Assembly: GCA_030849465.1 (NCBI GenBank)
Contig: JARVLF010000016.1
Location: 1,116,001-1,180,000, forward strand
From: Moesziomyces globuligerus
Lineage: Eukaryota > Basidiomycota > Ustilaginomycetes > Ustilaginales > Ustilaginaceae
Direction: 5' to 3'
DNA: 64,000 bases
Below the pieces are notes generated by a model that saw only the letters and a list, made by a program, of their open reading frames with translations, was not told the origin of the DNA and made no database searches. Positions 9,680-19,903 of the stretch are shown one piece after another (position 1 is the first letter of the stretch; each line of letters begins with the position of its first letter). The position numbers were made by a program, and so were the translations under genes.

Positions 9680-12073
9680 TCAGAAGGCTTCCCACTTCTG
9701 GTTGCCAAGAGCGATGAGACGGTTGAAGACCTCGTCGCGGCGACCCATGGCGGTGAGCTTGTGGATACCGCCCTGCTTGTCGAGGATCTCGATACCATCC
9801 GCCACTTCGCCACCAAGTGCCCAGCCGACGACGAGCTTGCCCTTCCAGCCGAGTCCGCCGACCTTGTGGATCTCGGCAATGTCGTCAATGGCGATGGCGA
9901 AGCTCGCTCCGTGCTGCTGGACCAATCGCTGAGCCGTCTCTGCTGCGGCGGTGCCCGAGCTTGCGCCCTTGGTCGCAGCCGCCGCGGCGGTGAGTGGACT
10001 CGCCTTGCCCTTGCGTTCGAACGCGATCGAGGGCGTGGCCGCCGTGGTGAGCACGTAGACGTATCCGCGCTTGCCTCGGTAGCGGCAGTGGAACTTGACC
10101 GGTCCGTCCGCGGCGTACTTCTGCGCCGCTTCCTCCGACCTCACCACACCGAGCTTGGCCTTGGCGTGCATGGACTGGATCGTGGTCGCCTTAACGCGGT
10201 TGACGCCGAGTGCAGTCTCGACACCCGCCTTGGTCACGCCCTTGAGGATGGTCAGCACCTTGCTGCTCTTCTTGCCCTTGGCGGGGTCCGTGGCCGATTC
10301 GTCCTCGCCGTCGGAGCGGCTCGCCACTTCGTCCGCCTGGGCTTCTGCGAGCTGCTCGGCGTACTCGGGCGGCAAGTCCGGATGGTCCGCCATGTCGGTT
10401 CCATGCAGCGCGGTAGGCGGGGGCGACACGGCCGTGGGAGGCGGCGGAGGAAGCGGCGACTTGTTCGCCTCGCCAATGCGCAGCAGCGTGACCGTCAGCT
10501 GCGCGTTGGTAGGGACACCGCGCAGCAGCATGAATCGAAGCTCAAGGTACGTCTTCCAGCCCGGGATGTTGCGGTCAAGCCACGCGACCACCTGTGGGAA
10601 CTTGACGCGGTCGATCAGCGGCTGGCCAAAGAGCCCAAAGCCAAGGCCAAAGGTGGTGCCCTTGTAGATCATCGTCTCGTTGACGAAGAACGAGGCGAGC
10701 AGCAATGGGACCAGCGCGCCGGCGAGGCGGTAGCGCGGCATCCAGCGGGAGAAGGGCGGCGTGGGGGAGAGCGCGTTACAGAAGCGCTCGTAATCGTCGC
10801 AAACGTTGTTGAGGATGTGCATGAAGGGCGCGAGGTTCGAGAAGATGGCCTCCTCCATGGGTTTCTTGGTGTGGTCGCCCTTGTCCGGCTGACCCGCCTT
10901 CTCGCCCGCCGCCTTGCTCTGCGCCGCCTGCGACACGGCTGCCATGTTGGTGGGGTCGGGAATCTTGTCCTCGGGATCCTTGCTCGGCTTCTTAGTTGAG
11001 CCAGTACGCTTCAGTGCACCAGCCTTGGAGGCGCTGTCTTCGTCCGAGTCCGTTTCGTCGTCGTCCTCATCGCCAGCCCCGACGCCCTCATTGGACGACT
11101 TGCCTGCAGCGGTGCTCAGTGCGACGCTGCCGAGGGCACCGACAAAGTTGGAGGCCTCCTGCTCGACCGCCTCTCCCTCGAACGTCTCTGCGGCGCCAGT
11201 CAAGCTGGTCTTGCTGCCGAGATGGCCCGCCTTGGGCACCTTGGCCTGGCCCGTCTTGGGGTCGATGGCAGCCAGAGGAGCCGAAGGGAAGAGAAGCAGC
11301 CTCGCGCGGGGCGACAGAATCAAAACGACGAGAAGCGTCAGGAAGGTGGGCACGATGAGATCGAGTAGCCAGGCGGCGACGTAGACGGCCATGAAACCAC
11401 CGGTTCGCTTGGGCTCGGACCAGGAGCGGAGGCGGGCGATGTGCTGGATGAAGGCGACGGTGCCGACGACGACGTTGACGTAGAAGCGCTCGAAGGTGGC
11501 CTTGAGCTTGTCGGGCTGGAACTGCTCCTGGTTGCTGATGTACATGTCAAAGTCTTTGTTGACGCTGCCCTCGATGGCCTTGACGCGGTAGGTCTGCTTG
11601 TTGAAGCGACGCACAAGCAACCAGAGCGATTCGTTCTTCATCCCGTGGAGCACAGGAATGGGGACACTGGGCTTATCGCTCCAGCCGAGATCCTCGAGCT
11701 CGGGCTCGATGGGACGGTCGGGGTCGCCAGGGGCGGTAGCCGGTGCTTGATCCTGCGTCCCAGGAAGCTCTGCGACGCGGTCCGGGGTGACGTCGGCTTT
11801 GGGCGCATGATGGAGGTGGGCCTCATGGTCGAGAGCCGCAGCAGGAGCCGGAACGGCGTCCGCATCGGCGAGACGACCAGCCTCGTGCGTCTTGAGCTCG
11901 TCTCGAGCTTTGAGGCTGGCGGGGCTCACCGCCTGCGGCTGTTCGGAATCGGAAGGCATGGTGGTGGCCGAGGAAGCTGGCGGAACTCCGATCGCAGCTG
12001 CCTGATCAGGATCGAGGACCGGTTGCAATGCGGGAGAAGCTGACGGAGATGGAGAGGGCTCCTCGGAGGACAT
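9680..12073 (-). CDS. DUF3292-type fungal membrane protein
   Basis: A 797-residue protein resembling the fungal DUF3292 family of predicted ER/peripheral membrane proteins; its biochemical role is not known to me. The first 125 residues are Pro/Ala-rich and disordered. The conserved part starts near LEDLGWSDKPSVPIPVLHG and continues LLVRRFNKQTYRVKAI. Hydrophobic segments occur at YVAAWLLDLIVPTFLTLLVV and at LAGALVPLLLASFFVNETM. Between them lies an acidic, Ser-rich loop. The C-terminal 130 residues (KFHCRYRGKRGYVYVL .. IDDIAEIHKVGGLGWKGK) read like a GRAM/PH-type beta domain. The start ATG has ACC before it. The gene converges on ORC5 with 165 bp between the stops. Confidence 0.75.
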   Translation of the reverse strand: MSSEEPSPSPSASPALQPVLDPDQAAAIGVPPASSATTMPSDSEQPQAVSPASLKARDELKTHEAGRLADADAVPAPAAALDHEAHLHHAPKADVTPDRVAELPGTQDQAPATAPGDPDRPIEPELEDLGWSDKPSVPIPVLHGMKNESLWLLVRRFNKQTYRVKAIEGSVNKDFDMYISNQEQFQPDKLKATFERFYVNVVVGTVAFIQHIARLRSWSEPKRTGGFMAVYVAAWLLDLIVPTFLTLLVVLILSPRARLLLFPSAPLAAIDPKTGQAKVPKAGHLGSKTSLTGAAETFEGEAVEQEASNFVGALGSVALSTAAGKSSNEGVGAGDEDDDETDSDEDSASKAGALKRTGSTKKPSKDPEDKIPDPTNMAAVSQAAQSKAAGEKAGQPDKGDHTKKPMEEAIFSNLAPFMHILNNVCDDYERFCNALSPTPPFSRWMPRYRLAGALVPLLLASFFVNETMIYKGTTFGLGFGLFGQPLIDRVKFPQVVAWLDRNIPGWKTYLELRFMLLRGVPTNAQLTVTLLRIGEANKSPLPPPPPTAVSPPPTALHGTDMADHPDLPPEYAEQLAEAQADEVASRSDGEDESATDPAKGKKSSKVLTILKGVTKAGVETALGVNRVKATTIQSMHAKAKLGVVRSEEAAQKYAADGPVKFHCRYRGKRGYVYVLTTAATPSIAFERKGKASPLTAAAAATKGASSGTAAAETAQRLVQQHGASFAIAIDDIAEIHKVGGLGWKGKLVVGWALGGEVADGIEILDKQGGIHKLTAMGRRDEVFNRLIALGNQKWEAF

Positions 12074-13152
12074 GGTGTGGGGAGGATGGAGGGCTCAGTA
12101 GAGAGGAGAGGCGGAAGGAGGAGGAAGAGGAGCTCAAGGGTCGAGGTGCGGGTGCGGAATCGGTGCGGCGACTCTCCACGCAAACTGCAGAAGAATGCAG
12201 GATGAGGATACGGCTGAAAGCTTATGATTCAGCTCTGGAAAGCACGGCTGTACTGTACAAGCAGCCGCACGAGCCACAGCCTCAAAGCGCTCTGCACTGT
12301 CGAGGAGCCACTCCACGGGATGCCGTCGTGTTTCGGGGCCCTTCCGTTATCGATTCGCTGGCCGCCCAGCAAAGCACAGCAAAGCCCAGCAAGCGAAGCA
12401 AGCGAAGCAAGCGACAGGGTTTTGGACCCTTGGGCATCCTGCGCTGTCACCGAGGCTTGCCTGCTGCGCGGCGAGCGTCATTGTTGCCTGCCAGCGGCGG
12501 CCAAGCTTACTGGCCAAGGTCGCGAAGATCGTCGGTTTCTCAAATCACCAATTGGGCGCGCACCGTCGGCGTGCCCGGCAAGGCGCTGGCTTTTCTGGGG
12601 CGCATCCAACAGCGTCACTCTGCATGTGTCGTGGCCTCGCAGCCTCCACTTGCCCACGCTTGAAAGCGATGTAACATGCCGAATCTGAGGTTTTCCGCAT
12701 CTGTGCGGGGAAAGCTCACAACCGCTGCGAGTCCAACTCTGCCACTGCGGAACGCCAGATACCGACAGCCGGCCGCCGCTGTCAAGTGCGGAAACACGAG
12801 CGCTTTGCATCCGAGCCCGAGCCGAGCCTGAGCGTACTGTAGTCAGTCGACTGACCTGGCCGACAAGAGGCTGGCTGCTGCGAATTCCTTTCATTCACAA
12901 CTCGGCAACGACCTACAGTACGGCTAAGAGAGAGTTGGTCTGTGCGGATGCTGTGCGGATGCATTTCGCACGCCGGCTGGTGGCTTCCTCCGCGCTCGAC
13001 TTTAGCATTGTTTCCACTCGAACCGCACGGACGCTACCGTACCCCGCATAAGACTCACCCACTCTAGCCTCTGGCTTCTTCGTGTTTGCCCACCGACTTC
13101 ATCCTCACCTCACCTTGCGACATCGGCTCGCAAAACATCAACATCCTTCAAC
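12074..13152. promoter_or_regulatory. Divergent promoter region between the DUF3292 gene and the paraoxonase-like gene
   Basis: About 1.1 kb without a convincing gene. It contains three exact TACTGTA/TACAGTA heptamers (12251-12257, 12835-12841, 12914-12920), the densest group of this motif in the window, and a short tandem repeat at 12367-12416. Confidence 0.55.
12367..12416. repeat. Short tandem repeat, AGCAAGCGA-like unit
   Basis: Degenerate 9-10 bp units CAGCAAAGCA, CAGCAAAGCC and then almost perfect AAGCGAAGC copies follow one another. This is a small non-coding minisatellite in a promoter region. Confidence 0.7.
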
Positions 13153-14514
13153 ATGCCGAGCCTCCTCACGTGGATGGGCTTGCCCATCGTCCTCGCTGCA
13201 CTCGCCTACCAGTTCCTCTCGGGTCCCGGCTCCAAGGCGCACGACGTCTTCGGTCTCGGTCGTCCGCTCAACTTCACCTCCCATGGGCCCTGCACCGCCA
13301 TCCCCGAGCTCGAGGCCTGCGAGGACATGTGGATGCACCGTCCGTCCGGCCTGCTCTACCTCGCGTGCTCCGACATCAAGAGCCGTCTCTCCTGGCTCCC
13401 CGCCGTCGACAACCTCGACGTCACCGGTCGAGCCAACACGGACTACGTCGCCATCCTCGACACCAAGGGCTCGGGTCCCATCGCATCGCGCATCACCAAG
13501 ATCAAGCCCGTCGGCTACACCGACACGCTCAACCTCCACGGCATCTCGGTCTACGAGATCCCCGCCAAGTCTGCCGAACTCAAGCCTACGCTCCGGGTCT
13601 TCCTCAACAACCACCGCCCGCCCATCGACCCGGCGTCCAAGACCGTGGTGGATGCCAAGAAGGTCGGCGCCAACTCGACGTTTGAGCTCTTCGAGACGAC
13701 GCTGGGCGAGTCGAGGATGAGGCACGTGCGCACGTATGCGGGCGAGGCGGTGCGCACCCCAAACAGGCCCGCCGCCGTCGGTCCGGACAGCTTCGTCTTT
13801 ACAAACGACCACCGCACCAAGACCGGTGCCGCAAGGCTGCTCGACTTCTTCCTCCCCCGCAGCGATCTCGGCTTCTGCGACAAGTCCGGCTGCAAGATCG
13901 CCAACCCAGGCCCCTTCTACTACCCCAACGGCGTTGTTCGAGTAAGTTCTGCCCACCTGCAGAGTCCTGTGGAAGCTCATTGAGGATGCTGACTCGGATG
14001 GTGGTGCGAGTGTAGAGTGCCAAGTTTCCCAACAGGTTCTATGTGCCTGCATCGTCGGATCCCAACATCCGCGTATTCGAGCTGCAGGCCGACAACACGC
14101 TCACGCTCATCGATGTCATCCACACCGGCTATCCTTCGGACAACCTCACGGTCGATGAGGACGACAACATCTACACCGCCAGCTTCCCCAACGTGCCCAA
14201 GCTCCTCGCCAAGTTCAAGGATCCCAACAATGTGCATTCGCCCACCACGGTGCTCAAGATCAGCAGAAACTACGACAAGGACCAGTTCTTTGGCAAAAAG
14301 TGGAACGTACACAAGATCCTCGAGGACGACGGCTCCGGCATGTCTGGCGCTACCACCGCCATGTGGGATAGCCACAATAAGGGTCTCTGGCTCGGAGGTA
14401 CGTTGTATCCTCGCCTGCGATGGTTCCCACAGGAGATGACACTGACTCGTATCGAGGCTTTTTTTTGACCGACACTTAGGCGTCATGAGCACTTCGGCCT
14501 TCTGCAAGCTCTAA
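13153..14514 (+). CDS. Paraoxonase/arylesterase-like calcium-dependent hydrolase, membrane-anchored
   Basis: A 401-residue six-bladed beta-propeller of the serum paraoxonase family, calcium-dependent esterases or lactonases. Exons are 13153-13941, 14016-14397 and 14480-14514. The introns (74 and 82 nt) have GT..AG ends and CTGAC-like branch sites. Splicing yields the ends LGG-VMSTSAFCKL and NGVVR-SAKFPNRFYVP. Family marks are LHGISVYE, FVFTNDHRTK, FYYPNGVV and SDNLTVDEDDNIYTASFP. The first 22 residues (LLTWMGLPIVLAALAYQFL) form a signal-anchor helix, so the propeller probably faces the secretory lumen or the outside. The natural substrate cannot be told from the sequence. The last exon codes for only 11 full residues. 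Confidence 0.88.
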
Positions 14515-14724
14515 CCCGTCCAACAGCATTCCACCTCAACCCCGCGCTCTTTTTGAACTCAAGACAGCGCAAAAAAGCTCAACCCGCATTCAGTCCGAAC
14601 GGCCTTTCCCTGTCTGTCACCAGGCAGACAGCGCCGCTGTACTGGACATGAAATGCAACATTCAGAAGTCATTGCGTGTGCCTACAGCGCCTGTGAGATG
14701 CATTCGCCCACATCACCACCGGCT

Positions 14725-16576
14725 TCACTTCTTTCGACCAAGCCCCGGAAGAGAAAAGACTGAGAACAGGACCAAAGGAGAGTCAGTATGTGTCTCGCAT
14801 CGCCACGCGTGGCCTCTGCTCGGGGAGGCTGGACTCACACTCGAAGATCTTCTCTGCGGGGATGGCGTCGCCCCTCCTTCCCTCGAGCGGGCTCATCTTG
14901 TGGCCGCGCACGATGCCCACCACGCTGCCGGTTTCCACATCCACCACCGGCCCACCCGACGAACCGGGCGGTGGGAAATTGGGCAGCGGCCTTCGTGTCT
15001 GGCTCTGCATCACGCTGCGTCCCGTTGCGCCGCTTGTGGTCGCACCGGATGCCATCGCAGCCGGCCTCGCCGCCTCGGTCACCGTGCTCGACATCCTGAG
15101 CGCGTAGTCTCCCTGCAGCGCCGGCGGGTTGGCGGGCGACGAGACGAGCAGCTTGTAGTCGAGCTGGGCCAGCTCGTCGTACGTGCCCACCATGGCCGAC
15201 GCACCGCACGGGTCCTTGTACTCGACCAGGCGCGCCCGGCCCCATCGGCTGCGTCCCGCATCGTCGCGCTCCAGCTTCACCTGCTCCCGTTCCCGCCCCG
15301 CCGGCGGCGCGACCGCACCCTCCGCGAGCGCAAGCCCCTGCCGCTCGGCATCAAACGTATACGCGGGCAGGATCGCACCCGAGTCGTCCTCCCATCCCCA
15401 GAACGAGGACACGGACAATTCGCTGTTCACGTGCGCAGGGTACGGCGATACGGGCAGCGTCCGGATCGCCTCACTGCCTGCAGAGGTGCCGTTGAGCGTG
15501 AGCGCGACGCTGCCGAGCTGCAGCAGGATCACGTCCGACGTCGGCAGGCTGCTGATCAGCGTTCGCACGGGGTAGATCGCACCCGCTCGCGTGATGGCTA
15601 GCGCGATCGTGTCCGACGCTTCGTCCGCCTCGGGCTGCGCACTGCTCGACAGAGAGTCCGACGTCGCGCGTTGCTTGCTGGGCTGCGAAGCACGCAGCGT
15701 GTGCGCGCATGAGACCACCAGTGCGCCGTTGCCGTCGCCATCTTCGGGCGAAATCTTGTCGCCACCTTCGACTGCAAATGCCGAACAGACACTGATCCGC
15801 TCGGTGCCCCGGCCTCCGTTCAGATTGGACACGTACGCGAGGAGGAGAACGCCGTCGTCGTTGGCGTCCTGCAGCTCAGCATCGGAGCTGTGTGCCGACG
15901 TGAGCGGCACCTTGCGATCGCCAGCCGGAGTCGGCTCGTATGGAAGCTCTATCGACAGCTGGTAGCCCGATCTCGATTCGAAGCGCTCCATCAACTGCGT
16001 GATCGTCGCGGCTCTGTACGCGTCTGCGGCGTTGGCGGAGCGAGGGCTCGGATTAGCAGAGGCGGCGTACAGCGCACGTGCAGCGGCGAGGACACGCTCG
16101 TCAAGCTCGTTGCGGCCGTATAGGGCATCGATGGGATGCGGATGCTCGCGGTCCACAATGTGTCGTCTCTCCTCGAGCTCCCTCAGGGGTCGCTTGAACA
16201 TCTCGTCCAGCATCTCGTCACGCGACGGGATCGGAATGCCCTTGCGCTCCGCACCGACCGCTGTTCCCTTGAGACGCTGAAGATCAGCGTGGCTGTTCCG
16301 AGAGCTGCTGCTCGATGGAGATGATCCGAACGGATCACGCCGATTGCCGCGCAGAAGATCGGAGATGTCGTTCGGGTTCTGGCTGCCGAAGCGCGCTGGG
16401 GTGCCGTAAGTGCCGGAAGCAGACCCGAACTCTTGACCTTCCCGAGGCGGTGGTGGCACCGACGTACCAAGCAGTGCATCGACGGAGCTGGAGGGGTTGA
16501 CAGGGACCGCATAGCTGCGGACAAGGCTAGCGGGCAGCGTGGCCCGCAGGCGCATTCGCGATGTTCTCGCCAGCAT
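14725..16576 (-). CDS. Trypsin-fold serine protease with a mitochondrial-type presequence
   Basis: A PA-clan serine protease. The candidate triad is His in VVSCAHTL, Asp in SDVILLQLGS and Ser in PPGSSGGPVVDVETG. The N-terminus MLARTSRMRLRATLPASLVRSYA is Arg-rich without acids, typical of mitochondrial targeting. The open frame extends 131 residues further upstream, but the ATG at 16576 (A at -3) starts the presequence and I prefer it. Two C-termini are possible. Unspliced, the frame stops at 14783 (597 residues). I prefer a 79 nt intron, 14760-14838, with GTGAGT donor, TACTGAC branch and TTCTCAG acceptor; it gives exons 16576-14839 and 14759-14725, 590 residues ending FFSLPGLGRKK. No PDZ domain is visible, so it is not a plain HtrA. 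Confidence 0.72.
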
Positions 16577-17123
16577 CTTGTCAGACGATCGAGTGAATGT
16601 GATTGCCACAAGATCCTGTCTGATTCCTCCGATGAGTGCGAGAAGGATGTCTCTAGGTATTCGGTTCCTGTTCGTAAGATTCTTGTGATGGGGATAGGTG
16701 CGAAAGGATGTGCTGAGCAAGGCGGATGTAGTGAGGTGAGCGCTATCAGCGTTGCCCGGCTCAGCCGAGTGAGTCTTATGCAAGTGGCAGGGTGCTTGCA
16801 TGGTGCGGGCTGGGCTGTGTGCGTGTGTCATTTGGCTCGTGTGGAGGCCGCGCGCGGCATCGTCTCGGCCTCTTCCGCTGAAATTATGAAAGTCCAAAAA
16901 GGGTCTTTTGGGCAAAGCACAGACTCGCTCCGTCTTGGCGCTGCGTGGCGTGCTCGCTGCCTTCCACACCTCGAGTCACTGCCAGCGCATCGACATACTT
17001 ATCTGGTCGAGGAGATCCCTTATCAGATAGATCGCCTGAGAGCGGCCATGCCGGTTAGATCCGGAATCAAAGGGACTCAAGCCAGAATGTAGGTAGTATG
17101 GCAGCAAAAAGGTCGGAAACTAA
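16577..17123. other. Intergenic: promoter of the protease gene and 3' flank of tRNA-Pro
   Basis: About 550 bp with no supported coding frame. The long upstream extension of the protease frame lies here; I read it as 5' leader. The right end carries the oligo-T stop of tRNA-Pro. Confidence 0.5.
17106..17110 (-). terminator. Pol III oligo-T terminator of tRNA-Pro
   Basis: Five T residues on the minus strand, 14 nt after the tRNA 3' end. Confidence 0.75.
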
Positions 17124-17216
17124 GGGCCGCTACGAGGATCGAACTCGTGACCTCTTGCATTCGCGAAACAGAAATTCTGACCCAAAGCAAGCGCGATACC
17201 ACTACGCCAAGCGGCC
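17124..17216 (-). tRNA. tRNA-Pro(UGG) with an intron of about 21 nt
   Basis: The minus strand folds as a full class I tRNA: acceptor GGCCGCT paired with AGCGGCC, D arm with GTAGTGGTATCGC, anticodon stem CTTGC/GCAAG, and T arm ACGAG-TTCGATC-CTCGT. The anticodon loop reads TTTGGG before the intron and T after it, so the anticodon is UGG followed by G37, as expected for proline. The intron (minus strand, about 17180-17160) sits at the canonical place, one base 3' of the anticodon. The discriminator base is C. An upstream TATA-like element and a T5 terminator flank it. Confidence 0.93.
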
Positions 17217-17245
17217 GTCCGTGTTTCTCCGGGGCCAACGCTGCG

Positions 17246-17254
17246 TATATGTAT
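17246..17254 (-). promoter_or_regulatory. TATA-like element upstream of tRNA-Pro
   Basis: TATATGTAT (plus-strand reading) lies 30-38 nt upstream of the tRNA 5' end, in otherwise GC-rich DNA. The placement matches the upstream TATA boxes used by RNA polymerase III in fission yeast. The tRNA-Ile gene has a similar element at the same distance. Confidence 0.55.
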
Positions 17255-17459
17255 CAGACAATGCTTCTGAGATCTTGCTCTCGACTGCAAGTTGTCGAGC
17301 ACACAACAGTGGTCTTCGCAGCGGAGGGCCGCGGGGGATGTTGGCGATGCGAACGACCATCGAAATTTCAAGTTGCTATGCTACACGCTGAGGGGTCCAG
17401 GCTGTGCCGAGATGCGCCGCACGCGGAGCGAAGCGGCGACAACAGAGAAGGAGACGAAA

Positions 17460-19442
17460 CTACCAGAGCAGGCGGCGCTCTTCGCGCCCGGCACGGGCGA
17501 CACGCTTCTTGAGGCCCCAGGACTGCTTCTTGAGCTCGTCCTGCTGCTTCTTGACTGCCTTGACCTCCTTGGGCAGCGGTGCGACGATCGAGATGAAGAG
17601 CGGGCTGCAGTTGAATTGCTTGGCGAGCTTGGTCTTGGTGTTGAGGATGGGGTCCTCGGCACGTAGACGCTGGATGCTGGCGATCTGCTGGGGCGTGATA
17701 GCGTCGGTCGCCGCGGGCTTGCGCGAACGCGGGCGCAGCGCGGGCGGCAGCGAGGCCTCGGCGCCTTCCGCCAGTGGCTCAGCCGAAAACAGTGGTTGCG
17801 GCTCGTAGACGGTCGAGCGCGGTGTGCTGGCTGTTGGTGGTGGGCGCACGATGAACGTCTCTCCCGACGGGAGCGTGTGGCGTACAGCATCCGGGGAGGC
17901 GTCCAGCGGATCGCGCGGTCGTCGCGCAGGCGTGTTGCGCAACCCAACACTCGACGTCGCGAAGCCCCTCCTCGAACCAGGCACGGTCATGCTGCGGGCG
18001 CTCGAAGAGAAGCTGCGCTTACCCGCAACCGCAGACGGGCTGATGGGTGCGGCCGAAAACGAGAATCCCTTCGGACCAGCCCAGGTGCCCTTGACGTACG
18101 AGTTGTAGTACACCCACGGGAAGAAGCTCTTCTTGAGGTGGTAGAAGGCCGAGCGCGGCACTCCTTGGTCGATTCCCAAAAGCGATCCAAACGTCTCCTT
18201 GGGCTTTCCGCCGTACTTGAACTCGGCGAGCATCACTTTGCCGTACTCTGTGAGCAGTGGGCACGAGGTGTAGCCGTCGTACTCCGCGTCCGGCTCCTTG
18301 CCCTCGAGCGCCTGGCCGAGATTTCGCACCAGCACGGGCGCCTCAGCCGTAATAGCCGCAGCAGTCTTGGAGGTAGGAAGCGACGAGGCATCACCAATAC
18401 TCCATACGTTGTCGAAGCGCTTGTGTCGAGTGCTGCCCTGGTCCACATCCACAAATCCAGCTCCGTCCGCCAGCGGACTGTCCTTGATGACGGCGAGCGG
18501 ACCCATCTTGGGCGTGACGTGAAGCAGGTCGAATTGCTTTCGCACCTGCTCTTTTCCTCCGGGACGAGCGAACACAGCGGTGTTACCGTCCTCGATGGCA
18601 ACAAGGTCGTGCTCGAAGAGACCGGTGACGCCGCGCTGCTCACGCAGCTCGTTGAGGCGCTCGCTGTACTTGGGCACGCCAAACATGACGGGCAGGCCGG
18701 TGGCAAAGTCGATCGAGATGGGCGAGCTGGCCGGGTCGGCAGGATTGTAGAGGCCAGCCTTCTTCCAGTGGTCGAGCGCAAGCCACATGGCCTTCTGCGG
18801 CGCACCGGCGCACTTGATCACACCGGCGGGCTGGGTGAAGATGGCGTTGCCGGACTTGAACTTGGAGATGGTGTCGAACACCTTGTCGCACGTGTTGTAG
18901 CCGTAGATGGTGGAGACGAGCGACGAGGGGTCGGCAAGTGCCTCGGGAAGCCCCTTGATGACGTCGTAGTTGATGCTGAGGCCGGGCACGACGACCAGCT
19001 GGTCGTAGCCGATCTTGTCGCCGGTGGCGAGCGTGATCTGGTTCTGGTTGGGGGCGAATTCCTGCACGGCAGCGGCGTAGTGCTTCAGCTTAGGGTCGAG
19101 GAGCGAAACGAGAGGCCTGCGGAGGTCGCGCTTGTCCTTGAGACCACCACCGACGAGCGTCCAACCGGGCTGATAGTGGTGCCACTCGGACGGGTCTACG
19201 ATGGCGATGTCGTCCTGGGCAAAGCCGCCTGATCGGATGAGCTGGTGGCTCACCGCCATTCCGGCCGATCCACCTCCGATGATAACCACCTTGTGGCTGC
19301 TGGAGCCAGAGGCAGCATGCTGTACGGGCGAATCCGAGACGGTGGCCAAGCTGCGTGTGGCCGCAAAGCCAGCGAAGCGGGAGCGAGGCATCGCCGCCGC
19401 CCGCATCGACGAGCCGAAACTTGTCTTGAGCATCGCGTGCAT
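17460..19442 (-). CDS. Fusion: sulfide:quinone oxidoreductase + mitochondrial ribosomal protein mL58 (Mrpl20 family)
   Basis: One open frame of 660 residues holds two mitochondrial proteins. Residues 1-460 are a full sulfide:quinone oxidoreductase (Hmt2/SQOR type), a flavoprotein passing electrons from sulfide to ubiquinone: an Arg-rich presequence, FAD-binding VVIIGGGSAGMA (about 52-63), catalytic-type Cys211 (IKCAGAPQK) and Cys394 (TSCPLLT), and C-terminal FFPWVYYNSYVKGTWAGP. Residues 485-660 match mL58 of the mitochondrial large ribosomal subunit (IQRLRAEDPILNTKTK, FNCSPLFISIVAP, basic C-terminus). The linker holds a second presequence-like stretch (KRSFSSSARSMTVPGSRRGFATSS), so the product may be cut after import. 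Met485 (ATG at 17990) would alone start a 176-residue mL58. I found no stop and no plausible intron (only a 31 nt GT..AG pair). The start is the first ATG after a TTG. Confidence 0.88.
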   Translation of the reverse strand: MHAMLKTSFGSSMRAAAMPRSRFAGFAATRSLATVSDSPVQHAASGSSSHKVVIIGGGSAGMAVSHQLIRSGGFAQDDIAIVDPSEWHHYQPGWTLVGGGLKDKRDLRRPLVSLLDPKLKHYAAAVQEFAPNQNQITLATGDKIGYDQLVVVPGLSINYDVIKGLPEALADPSSLVSTIYGYNTCDKVFDTISKFKSGNAIFTQPAGVIKCAGAPQKAMWLALDHWKKAGLYNPADPASSPISIDFATGLPVMFGVPKYSERLNELREQRGVTGLFEHDLVAIEDGNTAVFARPGGKEQVRKQFDLLHVTPKMGPLAVIKDSPLADGAGFVDVDQGSTRHKRFDNVWSIGDASSLPTSKTAAAITAEAPVLVRNLGQALEGKEPDAEYDGYTSCPLLTEYGKVMLAEFKYGGKPKETFGSLLGIDQGVPRSAFYHLKKSFFPWVYYNSYVKGTWAGPKGFSFSAAPISPSAVAGKRSFSSSARSMTVPGSRRGFATSSVGLRNTPARRPRDPLDASPDAVRHTLPSGETFIVRPPPTASTPRSTVYEPQPLFSAEPLAEGAEASLPPALRPRSRKPAATDAITPQQIASIQRLRAEDPILNTKTKLAKQFNCSPLFISIVAPLPKEVKAVKKQQDELKKQSWGLKKRVARAGREERRLLW

Positions 19443-19903
19443 CTCCGAGTGGGTGAAGGTTGCAGCGGGCAAAGGAGATGGTATGTATGCACCTGCTGGA
19501 GTGTAAGAAAGAAGATCGGAAGCCGGTCTGCCTCGGTGAATTCACAACCTGCCTCGAAACGGCTCCAAGAACTCGATAGCAGATCGGATCCGGCCTGCTC
19601 GAGAAGATCTGCCACGCTCACGCTCTCCCGGCCTCGAAAAAAACTCCTCATGCACATCCGCCTGGTGAGCACGCCACGAGAGTTACTTTTTTTCTCCCTC
19701 CGAGCTCTTACACAGACTGAGTCTAACATATTTTGGGTTTTTTCTAAGGCCCTTCTCCTTATTTCTCTCATCTAAGCTCACACAGAAGGACGTGCGAAAT
19801 GCCTTGGGTAGTGGGTATGATAGGTTGAGTCATTGCCTTGCTTGCAGCTGAGGATCACCCACCGTTGCTGGAGCACTGAAGGAAGGGGGGCGAAAAAAGG
19901 TCT
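19443..19903. other. Intergenic: promoter of the SQR-mL58 gene, 3' flank of the PX gene
   Basis: About 460 bp, AT-richer than the neighbouring genes, with a T-rich patch at 19685-19760. No gene is supported. Confidence 0.5.

Noticed and set aside
18010..18038. GTAAGC..CGCAG pair inside the SQR-mL58 linker as an intron
   Set aside because: Only about 31 nt long, far below the shortest introns here (74 nt), and without a branch site.
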